Source: a virus | DNA: 20,802 nt | Strand: one strand, 5' to 3' | Virus record (IMG/VR): IMGVR_UViG_3300001450_000258 | Coordinates: 1 to 20,802 of that record | Shown here: piece after piece, positions 6,117-13,752 of the stretch | How the letters are laid out: every line of letters starts with the position of its first letter | Position numbering within the stretch: the first letter of the stretch is position 1 | Made by a program: the position numbers and the translations under genes | The notes under the pieces: generated by a model | The model's database searches: none | The model's input: only the letters and a program-made list of their open reading frames with translations | What the model was told of the DNA's origin: nothing

Positions 6117-8204
6117 TCATTTCTTACTATAAATATCTATTTTTCCATCATCTGATGTTTCGGGTGTAGGTTTATTTTCATAACCAGTCCATGCTAAGAA
6201 CATCTCTTTACCATCAACGGGTAAATATCTAACATGGAGTTTAGAAATAATGTCCTCCCCCTTTATGATATACTCATGGTAATCATCTCTTTGTGCGCCT
6301 AGAATTAAGTTACCTTTATCTAAAAGTATCTTTTGTTCCAATTCCTTAGTAGCAACAGCGGGATATTTACCTGCCTCACCCAGTAGGTCATACACTTCTT
6401 CGTCTGAATTAGTGTCAATCTTCCAAATCATTTTATCATCCTTATACTCAATAACAAAGTACAAGTTTCTATCTTGATTAGCCCACAATTGAAATTTACC
6501 ATTCTTCTCTATTGATTTAGCGAGGGTATCTGTATCGTATGAAAACTTATTACCAACAAAAGTAATACCGTAGGCTTTACCTCCCTTTTTAAGTTTGTTT
6601 CTCATCTGTTTTAAACCATCTTTACTTCCAAATAACCTATTCATCATATTACTGTCATGCTTTACAGCCTGTCTAAATATCTGCTCATCGCTTAATTGTT
6701 GATTTCCGTCTAATAACTGTTGTACATAGACATAGAATTCACCACTATCTTTACCATAGGCGGCCTTCAACTGCTTCTCCCACATTCTTTTATTTATTAG
6801 TGCATTTTTAGACATTAGGTTTTTATCCTTAAAGCCGTGAAATATAAATCCTTCTAATTCTAATCCTGTGTCGAATTTAGCAACGCCATGAATATTATCT
6901 GTAACTGTGTAGGACTTTGTAAGTGCATCTACTGTGTAGTCTCCTAAACTTTTCTTACCATCTTTGGTTAAAAATTCTAAAGTAATTAATTTTTCTGGTT
7001 CAGCCGCTTCAGGAATCTCATGAAATTTTGTATTGAAAAGAGAAAAGCCCTTCTTAGGATTACCCATTATTTCATCTGCCTTTACTCTTATCACTTTACC
7101 AACTTCAATTTCCTCTTTAGTATTAGTAGTCTTACCTAAATTCATATAGAATTTACCCTCAAGTTCAAAAGCCTTAGGGGTATCTTCTTCAACTGGTCCG
7201 ACCCCAATTGTATAACTAAAGGTGTCGTTTTTATTCTGTTTAACATCTAATACCATTACATCGAGGTCTACAAATTTCTTCCACTTAACCCACTTAGGGT
7301 TTTTCTTTTTACCAATTATATAAGATGACTTAGAATCCTTAATTACCACGCCTTCTGATGTGGGGTTATTCATAATCTCCATAGCATACTCTTCAATCTC
7401 TTTCATTGAATCGGCTTCCCGTGTGTTTTTCTTATTAGGGAACATCACTCTTTCATCCGAATGTGCTGAAAAATTACTAACTAGGGTTTCCATTCTGTCT
7501 TCCAGTTTTTCCATAGCAATAGATTCATCTTCAAAATACATGATGTCAAAAATGTGTAATTTAATATCGCCCTCAGATTCAACCTTTTTATTAATAAAGG
7601 CAAGAGTATCTGCTCTAACTAAAGGTTCATCACCATTGTATAGAACTGCCTCTCCATCTAAAATACAATTAGGGAAGGTTCTCTCTTCTAAAACCTTAAC
7701 ACACTTTTCAAATTTATCGGTAATGTCTCTTCCATTGAAACTGTAAATACTAACCTTATTATCAAATTTATGAACTTGAACTCTTAGACCATCATACTTT
7801 TCTTGAACAAAAAATTCCCCAGTAAATCCATTAATTTCCTTCATATCCTCTATATCAAAAATACGATACATTGGTTTGTTAGGCTCTATGAACTTTTCTG
7901 GCTTATCCTGTTTTACTATTTCTGCGGGACTCCCCTCATTCATAAATTGTTCATACAAATGTTGCCCCTGTTCCATAGTATTATATGAATCGTTGGAGTA
8001 TAGTAGACTCGTATCAATGTTAGGGAACCTTTCTTTAATTCCAGGTTCTTCTAACATTACTCTCAATTCATCTACTAAAGTTTTCCAGTCTTCTTCGTAA
8101 GCCTTAGGGTTATCTCTAGCACTTAGAAAGGTTGCTCTAACCATATTTCTTAAAGAAGAAACATTTTTATTAATGCTATCAAAGGGTATATCAAAAGGAT
8201 TCAA
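6117..8204 (-). CDS. ATP-dependent DNA ligase with long C-terminal extension (695 aa)
   Basis: The enzyme seals nicks in DNA using ATP through a lysyl-AMP intermediate. The nucleotidyltransferase core runs from about 115 to 310: motif I EKYDGLR with K136 as adenylation site, SFNGRDIT at 155-162, motif III LDGEAV, LHIFDIMYF, motif IV EGVVIKD and motif V KWVKWKK. An OB-like domain follows to about 400. Residues 1-110 are too short for the usual DNA-binding domain of archaeal/eukaryotic LigI. Residues 405-695 are an extra region I cannot name, with GFIFHGF, YHEYIIKGED and a terminal HVRYLPVDGKEMFLAWTGYE. The start is TTG with AGGTGATTAA just before it. The placement between small coiled-coil genes and the protease is unusual, since ligases normally sit with replication genes. 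It may act on packaged or incoming DNA; that is speculation. Confidence 0.9.
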   Translation of the reverse strand: MNPFDIPFDSINKNVSSLRNMVRATFLSARDNPKAYEEDWKTLVDELRVMLEEPGIKERFPNIDTSLLYSNDSYNTMEQGQHLYEQFMNEGSPAEIVKQDKPEKFIEPNKPMYRIFDIEDMKEINGFTGEFFVQEKYDGLRVQVHKFDNKVSIYSFNGRDITDKFEKCVKVLEERTFPNCILDGEAVLYNGDEPLVRADTLAFINKKVESEGDIKLHIFDIMYFEDESIAMEKLEDRMETLVSNFSAHSDERVMFPNKKNTREADSMKEIEEYAMEIMNNPTSEGVVIKDSKSSYIIGKKKNPKWVKWKKFVDLDVMVLDVKQNKNDTFSYTIGVGPVEEDTPKAFELEGKFYMNLGKTTNTKEEIEVGKVIRVKADEIMGNPKKGFSLFNTKFHEIPEAAEPEKLITLEFLTKDGKKSLGDYTVDALTKSYTVTDNIHGVAKFDTGLELEGFIFHGFKDKNLMSKNALINKRMWEKQLKAAYGKDSGEFYVYVQQLLDGNQQLSDEQIFRQAVKHDSNMMNRLFGSKDGLKQMRNKLKKGGKAYGITFVGNKFSYDTDTLAKSIEKNGKFQLWANQDRNLYFVIEYKDDKMIWKIDTNSDEEVYDLLGEAGKYPAVATKELEQKILLDKGNLILGAQRDDYHEYIIKGEDIISKLHVRYLPVDGKEMFLAWTGYENKPTPETSDDGKIDIYSKK

Positions 8205-8212
8205 TTAATCAC

Positions 8213-8689
8213 CTATGAATCTAGTGGTGGTCTAACTCTATTTGCTTCTGAATCTGTAACTTGTAGTGTTGATTTCTTTTTCCTCAAAAGGGCAAGTACA
8301 GTTTCCAATGCTAGTTCTAATTGCTTTTCTTGAGAATCTTCGGCAGGTTCATCATCTTCAATATTGGCTGGCATTTCTGATTCACCCATTGAAGGTTTAT
8401 CTTCTCTAGGTTCTGTATCTTCTTCTTCAAATCTAGGTTCTTTGTATAATAGACCTTCTGGCATTAGTTTCTTACTTCCTCTTGGACTCTTAGCAATAGA
8501 TGGGCTAGAACTAGTGTTCTTAGCCGCCAACTTAGTAACATCTATAACCTTAGGTTTAATAGGCTTGTAGGTCTTAACCTCAGCCTTAAAGTCTTCTGAA
8601 CCTAATGCGTTATTAATAACAGTCTCAAGTTCTTGCAATCTAGTTTTTAATTCAGCGTATAGGCTAAATTCTGATTTTTCGTCGTTCAT
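8213..8689 (-). CDS. Small coiled-coil and linker protein, unknown (158 aa)
   Basis: The function is not recognised. Residues 1-35 form a likely coiled coil (ELKTRLQELETVINNAL). Residues 36-120 are low-complexity and probably disordered, first basic with Pro/Ser/Lys (AKSPRGSKKLMPEG), then acidic (EEEDTEPREDKPSMGES). Residues 121-150 form another helix ending in RKKKS. The start ATG overlaps the stop of the upstream gene in ATGA, with GGAGGG inside that gene. Translational coupling with the 75-aa gene suggests that the two act together. It could be an internal head or adaptor protein; there is no direct evidence. Confidence 0.8.
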   Translation of the reverse strand: MNDEKSEFSLYAELKTRLQELETVINNALGSEDFKAEVKTYKPIKPKVIDVTKLAAKNTSSSPSIAKSPRGSKKLMPEGLLYKEPRFEEEDTEPREDKPSMGESEMPANIEDDEPAEDSQEKQLELALETVLALLRKKKSTLQVTDSEANRVRPPLDS

Positions 8690-8913
8690 TGTGTTCCCTC
8701 CATCTTTGCTACAAATTGGTGTATGTCATCCCAATCCATATTTTGAATTTGACTATTAGAAGGCATACCTCTACTTGGTTTTGAGGATGGTGTTGGTGTT
8801 GATGCAACAAATCCAGATTTAATCAAGGTGGTCTCCGATTCATATAACTTACGTTCTAAATCTTGAACCTTTTCTACTAACATTTTCAATACACTTACTA
8901 TTTCTTCTTCCAT
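8686..8913 (-). CDS. Small coiled-coil protein, unknown (75 aa)
   Basis: Residues 1-33 have a clear heptad pattern (IVSVLKMLVEKVQDLERKLYE) indicating a coiled coil. Residues 34-57 are a Ser/Thr/Pro linker. The end, DWDDIHQFVAKMEG, could be a short binding peptide or helix. The ribosome site GAGGAGG lies in the final codons of the preceding gene, and the stop overlaps the next start. The function is unknown; the shape suggests a connector or multimerising factor. Confidence 0.78.
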   Translation of the reverse strand: MEEEIVSVLKMLVEKVQDLERKLYESETTLIKSGFVASTPTPSSKPSRGMPSNSQIQNMDWDDIHQFVAKMEGTQ

Positions 8914-8916
8914 TTT

Positions 8917-10437
8917 TTATTCCTCCTCATATACAATATCTCTTATTGTTCTGTACAATCTTTCGTAAATTTTTCTTAGAGCCGCCGCTTTTTTTACCAT
9001 TTGTAAATTTTCAACGCCGAGTTCCTCTAACAATTGTTCCTCTGATGTATCAGCCACATCGCCCAATATATTTATAAGTTTTCCTAGTTTAAGGTAATCT
9101 TCTCCAAAATATTCTGTTGGATGTGAGTTTTGCAGTATAGTTTTTATCTCCCTTCGTCTATCTTCATCTAAAGAAGATATGTCGGCCTTCAAAAATTCCA
9201 TAGATAGTTTTAGTTTCCCAGTATCTAATTTACTCTTAACTTCTCTAGCCATTCCATTTAGTTTACCCAAAGTGCTAACTTTATACTGTAAAAATATACT
9301 TAACATAATTGCTCTTAGTGATTTTACTTCATCTCCCAATTCATATCTTTCGTTTAATATAGTTTTCAATTTTTGATTGTTTTCTTCTGAAACATCATAA
9401 TTATCGTAAATTACTAAATAGGCAAGACCTGGAAAATATCTAGATGAGTCGGAATCTAATAACCTGTTAAAATAATTTTTATTATCTTTAGCAATTTTCT
9501 CTATTACCCCTTCGTAAGACGTTACTTTGTATTCTGCATTTATGGAAGGTAAAATTTTATCATTAAGTATTGTGTTAAAAGTTTGCATAAATTCTGGTCC
9601 TGTAATTAAGTTTCTTTTCTTAGCCTTTAATTGTGCCATTCTGTTATACATTGTCTTCATAACAGAGGCCATTAAATTATCTTTTCTAAAGAAATCTAGT
9701 CCAAAACTTTTAGCCATTTGTTTATATGCAGATGTTAGAATAGCATCATTAGATAGATTTGCCCTCGTTAAAGATACTTCCGTAGTGCTAGATAGAGTTT
9801 CTTTAGCGTTTACTCTAAAAGTTCTTCTAGTAGATTTCTCTTGACTGGGGTAAATAATAGCAGAAATCGTTTCATCCCTTACAGGTTGAGATTCAGAAGT
9901 TGGTCTTACAAGCATTTCTGGTTCTCTATAAAAGGGTTCAATTCTTAAAGTTGAACCCCTATCGGGTTCATATAAATACCTTTCAGTCATTGTCTGTCTT
10001 CCATATAACGGGTTGCCTTCTTCGGGAACATATTCTCCAGAAACTATTTCGCTCTTTTGAATAATCTTATCAATCTCGTATAGTATCTCACCCATGTTTA
10101 GTATTTCTACTTTTATAATTTTGTCAATGACTTCTTCTGTAAATAAATTTTCATAATCATCATATGGAAATGGTTTATTAGATTTAGCAAATTTTTCTAT
10201 ACTTTTATACAATTGATTCATTTTACCAGTATTAATTTTAGCCGCATCATCTACATCTATTGTTCTTCTATATTTACCTATAATTTTTAAACTGGTTGTA
10301 TTTAAAAAATCACTTCTTATTTCTTCCGTTTCTGGTCTGATAAGACTTTGAGGTTCTTTATCTTCTCTTAACTCTCTTACAGTTTTTAGATTTCTTTTCC
10401 AATCTTCTAAATAAGGATTTTCACTTTCTTCAACCAT
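8917..10437 (-). CDS. Unknown helical protein (506 aa)
   Basis: I place the start at ATG 10437 rather than the in-frame GTG 10455. AGGTG sits five bases before this ATG, and the shorter form clears the upstream gene's stop. The product is unknown. Residues 1-40 are charged and probably flexible. About 55-125 is helical. About 130-210 is Pro/Arg/Glu-rich, with YVPEEGNPLYGRQTM and EPFYREPEMLVRP, probably extended. From about 215 on it is mostly helical, with basic stretches such as MAQLKAKKRN, and it ends in KIYERLYRTIRDIVYEEE. There are no signal peptide, membrane segments or enzyme motifs that I can see. The position between portal and protease suggests a virion-associated protein. Confidence 0.85.
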   Translation of the reverse strand: MVEESENPYLEDWKRNLKTVRELREDKEPQSLIRPETEEIRSDFLNTTSLKIIGKYRRTIDVDDAAKINTGKMNQLYKSIEKFAKSNKPFPYDDYENLFTEEVIDKIIKVEILNMGEILYEIDKIIQKSEIVSGEYVPEEGNPLYGRQTMTERYLYEPDRGSTLRIEPFYREPEMLVRPTSESQPVRDETISAIIYPSQEKSTRRTFRVNAKETLSSTTEVSLTRANLSNDAILTSAYKQMAKSFGLDFFRKDNLMASVMKTMYNRMAQLKAKKRNLITGPEFMQTFNTILNDKILPSINAEYKVTSYEGVIEKIAKDNKNYFNRLLDSDSSRYFPGLAYLVIYDNYDVSEENNQKLKTILNERYELGDEVKSLRAIMLSIFLQYKVSTLGKLNGMAREVKSKLDTGKLKLSMEFLKADISSLDEDRRREIKTILQNSHPTEYFGEDYLKLGKLINILGDVADTSEEQLLEELGVENLQMVKKAAALRKIYERLYRTIRDIVYEEE

Positions 10438-10439
10438 AC

Positions 10440-10655
10440 TCACACCTGTTTCCACTTCTTACTCATTCTCGGACCAGCAGTAATAAAACCAGGAATGTTT
10501 TCATCTGGTTTAAAATTATCTGGTGGTACTTCGGGAACATTCATAGACATATCCTTAGTCTTACGTTCCTTAGGGGGTTCTCTATTGGCATCTTTTTCAA
10601 GTTTAGCCAAATTCTTTTTTGCTTCATCTAGTTTTCTTTTTATCATATCGCTCAT
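10440..10655 (-). CDS. Small basic protein, unknown (71 aa)
   Basis: The start is set at ATG 10655, with GAGGTGA four bases before it, overlapping the end of the 1031-aa gene. Residues 1-25 form a basic amphipathic helix (MIKRKLDEAKKNLAKLEKDA). The middle is a Pro-rich linker with many charges, and the end is GFITAGPRMSKKWKQV. The coding frame and the ribosome site make it credible as a gene. The function is unknown, and its design is similar to the other two short proteins in this block. Confidence 0.75.
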   Translation of the reverse strand: MSDMIKRKLDEAKKNLAKLEKDANREPPKERKTKDMSMNVPEVPPDNFKPDENIPGFITAGPRMSKKWKQV

Positions 10656-10656
10656 T

Positions 10657-13600
10657 TTATTCACCTCTACTTAGTTCTTGTTCAATTCCTTGTACTACAT
10701 CAGTATCTCGACCTGTTGGCATTCTTCCGTATCTTTGGAAGAAAATCCTGTTTGCTTCTGGAATTCTTCCCATATTTTCTCTAATATCAACTGAAGATTG
10801 TCGAATTTTTGCTTTGTGCGCCCAAGCAGAATTAGGGTTAAATTCGTTAAAATTCGCACCAGAAGAAGTACCAGAAGATATATTTTTCCCACCTATTTTT
10901 ATTTCCCCTGCCTCTAATACCTTTTTAACTAAACTATCTGTCCAATTTAAAAATTCTTGACCATATTTTTTGACTAATGATAAATGTGTTCTCAGCCTAT
11001 CAGCATCTCGATAAGTATTCTGACCCGACATAGGAGGAATTCTTCTACCATCATCTGTTGTGAAACCTTCTGCCATAGCATCAGTCGGTAATCCTTCCCG
11101 CATACCTGCCCTTTCTTTGTTATCCTTTATATTTCTATAACTAAAACTATTATCATAATCAATACCTCCTAAAACATACCATAACGCCTGGAATGCTGTA
11201 TTATCTCCCTTAGGAATATCTTTTCCTTGAAGACACGAACCTCTTTCTGTGGCTACTATCCCGACAGAATATGCGTCTTTAAAACTTTGTAGAGTGGGGT
11301 GTGGTTCTAAATTAGGCGATGCGGTAAAGTCAGCAAAATCACTTCGTCTATCTCCCAAATCTTCTAATGCTCTCTTATATACTAAATCAATCTTACCTAT
11401 ACATAATTGTCCTTCTTCCGAACCCCCGTAATAATCAGAATCTGAGTATAAGTAATAATACATAGCATTGTAATTATTTCTCCCCGCTATATATCCTATG
11501 TGTTGGTTTCTAAGGTCATTGTATTGCATTTTATCGACTATTATCTGTCCGAACCTTCTAGAATCCTGAAGCACCGTTTCAAACATAGTAGAAGCCCTTC
11601 TTGGGGGTGAATTAATAAAAGATGCTTCCCCGCCCTGAGTCGCCCTCATCATTATAGAATATTTACTCCCAGTAACAATTTCGTACATAAACACACCCAT
11701 ATCATCAAATGGGTATTCTATGGAAATTTCTTTTTTTGCAACACTAATAGTGTTTTTACCTTTACTTGACTCGGAGGAATATCTAGATATACTTGCTACT
11801 ACTGCTTCTATTTTATCTAATTTGTTATCTTTAAAGAAATAACAAAAAACTAAAACACCCATTCCTATTTCACCTTTTGATGATTTAACTTTACTACTTA
11901 TTGAAAAATATTGAAAAATATCTCCGTCTAAATTTTCTATTTTACTTAATATGGATGTTTTATCACTATTACTTGTTTTTGCCAAATTATTAGTAACTAA
12001 ATTCTTTGGAAGAGGTTCAAAAATATATTCTAAATTAAATTCAGTATTTCCAAATAGATATTCTTGGCCGTAAGGTTCATTTCTAAACTTGCTCTCAAAA
12101 GTTAGAATCTCATCTTCATTGAGGTCTTTAAATTCCTTTAATGGTCCAAATTTACTTCTAACAATTTCGTCACCCACTCTCTTTATATCACTTGCACTTT
12201 TTAATAAATTCTTTTTTACCACCATACGTCTACCTCTTCTCTTTGTTTGTGATAGAAAACCAAACATCGAATTTTCAACTATATCCTTAATATTATTGTT
12301 AATTTTATCCTGCACTTCAGGTGTAAATTTACTTAAATCTAGTTGCCCTTTAACTCTATAACTAACTTTTAAAGATTCTAAGTAAGAAACTAAACCATTA
12401 ACTGTATCTCTAGTTATATTTTTAGATACCTTAATCCAATCTTTATTAGACACCATTCTTTCACCAAGATACATATTTACTTCACTATCACTATAAAATA
12501 ACATATGACGGTCAGTAGGTTCCCACGTTTCATCACCATAAGGGTATTTTTTCTTATAAAATGCCACTATGTATAAGGGTAATTCCTCTTTCATTTTAGG
12601 AAAATATATAAAATGATTTTTAATATGATATAACGTAAAACCCAATTGTGGTGTATTTCGTTCAGTAGGTTTATCTCCTGTGTATTTACCTTCCCCTCTT
12701 CCTTCTCTAGTTTGTCTGCCCTGCAATCTTACTTCATATTGTAATCTTGATGTAATTTTCTTTACACTATCTGGAGTTAATACTTCATTAAGTTTATCTT
12801 GGTAAATGTCTTCTTTAAAATAATTAGGAATAGATTCTAATGGTTGATTTACAAGGTTCAAGAGTGGGGTGTTGTAATTTTTTTCATCTACACTTTCCAG
12901 CATGGTTTCACCTTGTACATAATTTATTCCTTTATAATTAATCCTCTCTCTATGGATATTAATTTCATCAATATCTTCTATAATTACTGGTTTAACCTTT
13001 TTACCCGACAATAATTTATTTAAAGCCTTTGGTTTAATAATGTAAAAATTATTAAATTCCTGTAACGTATTAATATCTGAAGTATTGTTAGTTATTGCTT
13101 CCTTTGTTGGTAAAAAATTAGTTTTAAAATTTAAAGTTTCCATAGTAGATGGGTCTATCGAATAACTATGTGCCATTATATAAGACACTTTTTCTCTATG
13201 GGTATTATCAAAGTCAAAAATGTTAATATATTCATCTTCTAAATCATCTACAATTACATCTCTACTATTATTAATTTTATAATTTCTACGGGAATCGAAT
13301 GAAATACGCCCTTTAGAATTGTTATATATAACTGGGTGTTGTACTACATTATTTAGCCCCCCGCTTACTACAAAATCAAGCCTTTCAATTTCATTATTCG
13401 CATCCACATATAACATTACTTTATCTAATTTAGGATTTTTTATAGCATCTATAACCCACTTTGCTTCCTTACTACTATTGAATCCTAAATTTCTTAAAGG
13501 ATTAACAACCTCTTCTACACGGAGATTACGAAGCGTTTCATCTACATTAGTACCCCCTTTTTCTCTAATTAACGCCTCATATACTTCGTATAATAGACTT

Positions 13601-13752
13601 GTAGTTGTCTTTATATCACTTGAACCCCTCAAGCCTTCTCTTTTTATATAAAAGTGTATTGCCTTATTTGATTGTTCTGAAATTCCCTGTTGAAAAATAG
13701 TTTTCCATTCCTCTAAGGTTGGTCTAATAATACTCTTCTCAATCTCTGCCAC
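10657..13752 (-). CDS. Very large protein of unknown function after the portal (1031 aa)
   Basis: The start is GTG with AAAGGAGGG before it, overlapping the portal gene by 14 bases. No family is recognised. Visible features include a helical N-terminus (1-110), then alternating beta-like and helical stretches with many Asn, Tyr and Lys. A Gly/Arg/Thr-rich stretch at 341-368 and a strongly basic patch at 503-526 (TKRRGRRMVVKK) could touch nucleic acid. Residues 625-710 look beta-rich with hydrophobic strands (GVLVFCYFF). The end, about 880-1031, is Gly/Ser/Arg-rich with NRIFFQRYGRMPTGRDTD. There is no Walker motif, metal-binding cluster, signal peptide or membrane helix that I can identify. 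Size and place suggest a structural or injected protein, or a MuF-type head protein too diverged to recognise. Confidence 0.88.
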   Translation of the reverse strand: MAEIEKSIIRPTLEEWKTIFQQGISEQSNKAIHFYIKREGLRGSSDIKTTTSLLYEVYEALIREKGGTNVDETLRNLRVEEVVNPLRNLGFNSSKEAKWVIDAIKNPKLDKVMLYVDANNEIERLDFVVSGGLNNVVQHPVIYNNSKGRISFDSRRNYKINNSRDVIVDDLEDEYINIFDFDNTHREKVSYIMAHSYSIDPSTMETLNFKTNFLPTKEAITNNTSDINTLQEFNNFYIIKPKALNKLLSGKKVKPVIIEDIDEINIHRERINYKGINYVQGETMLESVDEKNYNTPLLNLVNQPLESIPNYFKEDIYQDKLNEVLTPDSVKKITSRLQYEVRLQGRQTREGRGEGKYTGDKPTERNTPQLGFTLYHIKNHFIYFPKMKEELPLYIVAFYKKKYPYGDETWEPTDRHMLFYSDSEVNMYLGERMVSNKDWIKVSKNITRDTVNGLVSYLESLKVSYRVKGQLDLSKFTPEVQDKINNNIKDIVENSMFGFLSQTKRRGRRMVVKKNLLKSASDIKRVGDEIVRSKFGPLKEFKDLNEDEILTFESKFRNEPYGQEYLFGNTEFNLEYIFEPLPKNLVTNNLAKTSNSDKTSILSKIENLDGDIFQYFSISSKVKSSKGEIGMGVLVFCYFFKDNKLDKIEAVVASISRYSSESSKGKNTISVAKKEISIEYPFDDMGVFMYEIVTGSKYSIMMRATQGGEASFINSPPRRASTMFETVLQDSRRFGQIIVDKMQYNDLRNQHIGYIAGRNNYNAMYYYLYSDSDYYGGSEEGQLCIGKIDLVYKRALEDLGDRRSDFADFTASPNLEPHPTLQSFKDAYSVGIVATERGSCLQGKDIPKGDNTAFQALWYVLGGIDYDNSFSYRNIKDNKERAGMREGLPTDAMAEGFTTDDGRRIPPMSGQNTYRDADRLRTHLSLVKKYGQEFLNWTDSLVKKVLEAGEIKIGGKNISSGTSSGANFNEFNPNSAWAHKAKIRQSSVDIRENMGRIPEANRIFFQRYGRMPTGRDTDVVQGIEQELSRGE
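11901..11920. repeat. 10-bp perfect tandem duplication (TTGAAAAATA x2)
   Basis: Two exact adjacent copies lie inside the 1031-aa gene, coding for the segment around IFQYFSIS. The unit is not a multiple of three but the frame is intact, so it is either old or chance in AT-rich coding DNA. Confidence 0.6.

Noticed and set aside
6068-6120. A 20-codon frame from ATG 6120 overlapping the ligase stop (MTHFSEKVNIVEHTNIVSCS)
   Set aside because: It is very short, is out of frame with the protease, and its ribosome site is not convincing.
11901-11920. The 10-bp tandem repeat as a phase-variable switch
   Set aside because: Only two copies, AT-rich and in an intact frame; chance is the simplest reading.
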